Assembly (NCBI RefSeq): GCF_010389155.1
Contig: NC_057761.1
Location: forward strand, 48,346,213 to 48,410,212
Direction of reading: 5' to 3'
From: Erigeron canadensis
Lineage: Eukaryota > Streptophyta > Magnoliopsida > Asterales > Asteraceae
DNA length: 64,000 bases
Shown here piece after piece: positions 62,429 through 64,000 of this stretch (the stretch's first letter is position 1; the number at the start of each line of letters is the position of its first letter). A model generated the notes under the pieces. That model saw nothing but the letters and a program-made list of their open reading frames with translations. It did no database searches and had not been told where the DNA came from. The position numbers and the translations under genes were made by a program.

Positions 62429-63490
62429 AAAGTGAAAACTGACAATTACTAACTAAAATAGTATGATTTTTTTACTGGAAAAAAAATGTGGACATCCATG
62501 AAAATATGTTTTGAAGACGTACTAATGACTTCTTAAGTTAAGTTTTTAATAAGTGGTATGATGATACTCGCATGATCATACGTGAACATCAGATAATTTG
62601 GTATAGGTTTTCAGTTTTACGATTCAAAATAATAGTATATATTCAGAATTAAAATTTAGAGTTTGTAAGAGCATCTTCAATGGTAAAATATTTTTCTAAA
62701 AGCTTTTTACTAAAAAACTTTCAGTACTACAATGGTAAAAGCTTTAAAATAGCTTGAAGTATTTTAAATTACAATTAAATACGTATAAAAGAGAGTGTAA
62801 TAGCTTGAAAATTTTCAAACTTTTGATATAAACAAAACTTTTGACCTCAATGATAAAAAGTTTTTATAAAAACTTTTTATAATAATAATAAGTCTTATAA
62901 AAAGCTTTTTAAAAATATATACCATTGAAGGTGCTCCACAAGATCATTGGGGTCTGAGGTCAACCAGGTAGATAGATCATTGGCTATAGATGGTCCCAAT
63001 GGTTGTCGGCACGTGGTTGATCCTGTATGAAAGAAAAAACACATTTCTGTTGACATATAGTTCATTTTGTGATGTATTTGATTGGTTAATTAATAATTTG
63101 TTTTTTATCAAGTTTGATCTTATGCTAAAAAAGTTAATGGTTTAACTTGTTGTCCGTCTGCTAACTATTTTTATTTTTATGTAAAGTATTATTCGGTAAT
63201 GAAATGAAATATTTGACACAAAGTTGGATCTTAAGTAAATTGATGGGTGTTTTGTATTTATCATTTAAAAAGATCCAACGTTAAATAGTACAAAGTGGTA
63301 TATATAACCGTAATGAAATGTCGATTATGCAGTGGTTTTTCTATGTTCTTTAAACATTTTCCAAAAATTTGTTGTAACAACATTCATATAGTACACATGA
63401 AAAAAATCATCGAAAGACAAGATGAAAGAAAGAAAATCAAAACAAGATAAAGAGAAAGAAAATCATTAGATGATTTTAATTTTTAAGAAA
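62429..63490. other. Spacer with a Tourist-like MITE
   Basis: At about 62669-62935 the ends GAGCATCTTCAATGGT and ACCATTGAAGGTGCTC are inverted, and the interior holds AAAAGCTTTTT-type fold-back words, as in the Tourist-like MITE at 25274. The remainder is AT-rich with no gene. Confidence 0.5.
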
Positions 63491-63499
63491 AACTATCAT

Positions 63500-63955
63500 A
63501 TTTCTTTTCTTGAAGATTAGTGGATGATTTTGTGAGAAAAACGTATCATTATTTTTTGTTATAAATTTAAACTATCATGTTGTGCCACTCCGTCCCATAT
63601 TAATTGTCTAATTTTAAATTATCAAGTTTTTTTTTTCTTTAACTTTGACCATAAATATCTTTGTTTGTGTTATATAGTAGTTAATAAAAGTTATGTTAAT
63701 AAAAAGTATATTTAAAACTATATCGTCCATATATTTTATATGAAATGTTATATGATATAAACAAATATTTTTATGGTCAAAACTGAAAAGAGAAGACTTG
63801 ACAAATCAAAATTGGATATTTAATATGTGACAATTTAAAATTGGACCTTGCTAGTGTAGAGTAGTACTCTCACCCAACCTTAATTAAATGCTAATCAGAC
63901 GTGACATTTTTTAAAACTTGTTTTAGCTAGTCTTCTTCAAATTATTTTTAAGAGG
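63500..63955. repeat. Segment duplicated from 54490-54860
   Basis: The partner of the downstream flank of BURP gene 1 (see 54490). It is split by a degenerate Stowaway at about 63587-63845. Confidence 0.65.
63587..63845. mobile_element. Degenerate Stowaway MITE
   Basis: Left end ACTCCGTCCCATATTAATTG and inner words AACTTTGACCATAAATATCT and TATGGTCAAAACTGAAAAG match the intact copy at 49349. The right terminus is eroded (AATTTAAAATTGGACC). It interrupts the duplicated flank directly after GTTGTGCCA. Confidence 0.7.
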
Positions 63956-64000
63956 CCACCCAATGAAACTAGTCCTCCACTCGTCCTTCGTACTTGTCTG

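Overview
This is nuclear DNA from a flowering plant: split genes with GT-AG introns, AT-rich intergenic DNA, ribosomal-protein promoter motifs and many small non-autonomous transposons. The proteins and repeats look like a eudicot, and several repeat phrases suggest the daisy family (Asteraceae). That family assignment is an impression from repeat style, not a test.

Layout. 0.9-3.4 kb: a plastid rhomboid-like protein (RBL11 type), its 5' part missing or unresolved. 5.9-7.0 kb: an Mpv17/PMP22 membrane protein. 8.3-10.2 kb (minus): a short P-class PPR protein. 10.3-21.8 kb: a repeat-rich desert with a long-TIR Mutator-like element, Helitron-like elements, a pair of long-palindrome MITEs and a tail-to-tail Helitron pair. 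22.0-24.4 kb: a MAX1 (CYP711A) cytochrome P450 of strigolactone synthesis, with one GC-AG intron that contains a MITE. 26.7-29.7 kb: the tiny 6.7-kDa subunit of respiratory complex III; its large intron holds a retroposed fragment of U2 snRNA. 32.4-36.2 kb: 5-oxoprolinase with its coding region in one exon. 37.7-40.0 kb: a plastid EngB/YihA-type GTPase. 41.4-43.6 kb (minus): ribosomal protein eL37. 43.8-50.9 kb: a second repeat desert. 52.2-58.4 kb: two intact tandem BURP-domain genes, with BURP pseudogene fragments at 55.3 and 59.1 kb. 59.5-62.4 kb: a gag-only Copia-type LTR retrotransposon (minus) whose 5' LTR carries a 236-bp tandem duplication. 63.5-64 kb: a second copy of the DNA downstream of the first BURP gene.

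The housekeeping and organelle genes (complex III subunit, EngB, PPR, RBL11, eL37, OXP1) show no operon-like link. The one real gene cluster is the BURP locus, built by tandem and segmental duplication of promoter, gene and 3' flank and then reshaped by SINE, Stowaway and LTR insertions. I found no clearly undescribed biochemical system. The most interesting signals are the U2 retrocopy with an 18-bp target-site duplication, the reciprocal transposon insertions in the duplicated BURP flanks, the GC-AG intron of MAX1, and the loss of the Phe-Phe pair in the second BURP protein.
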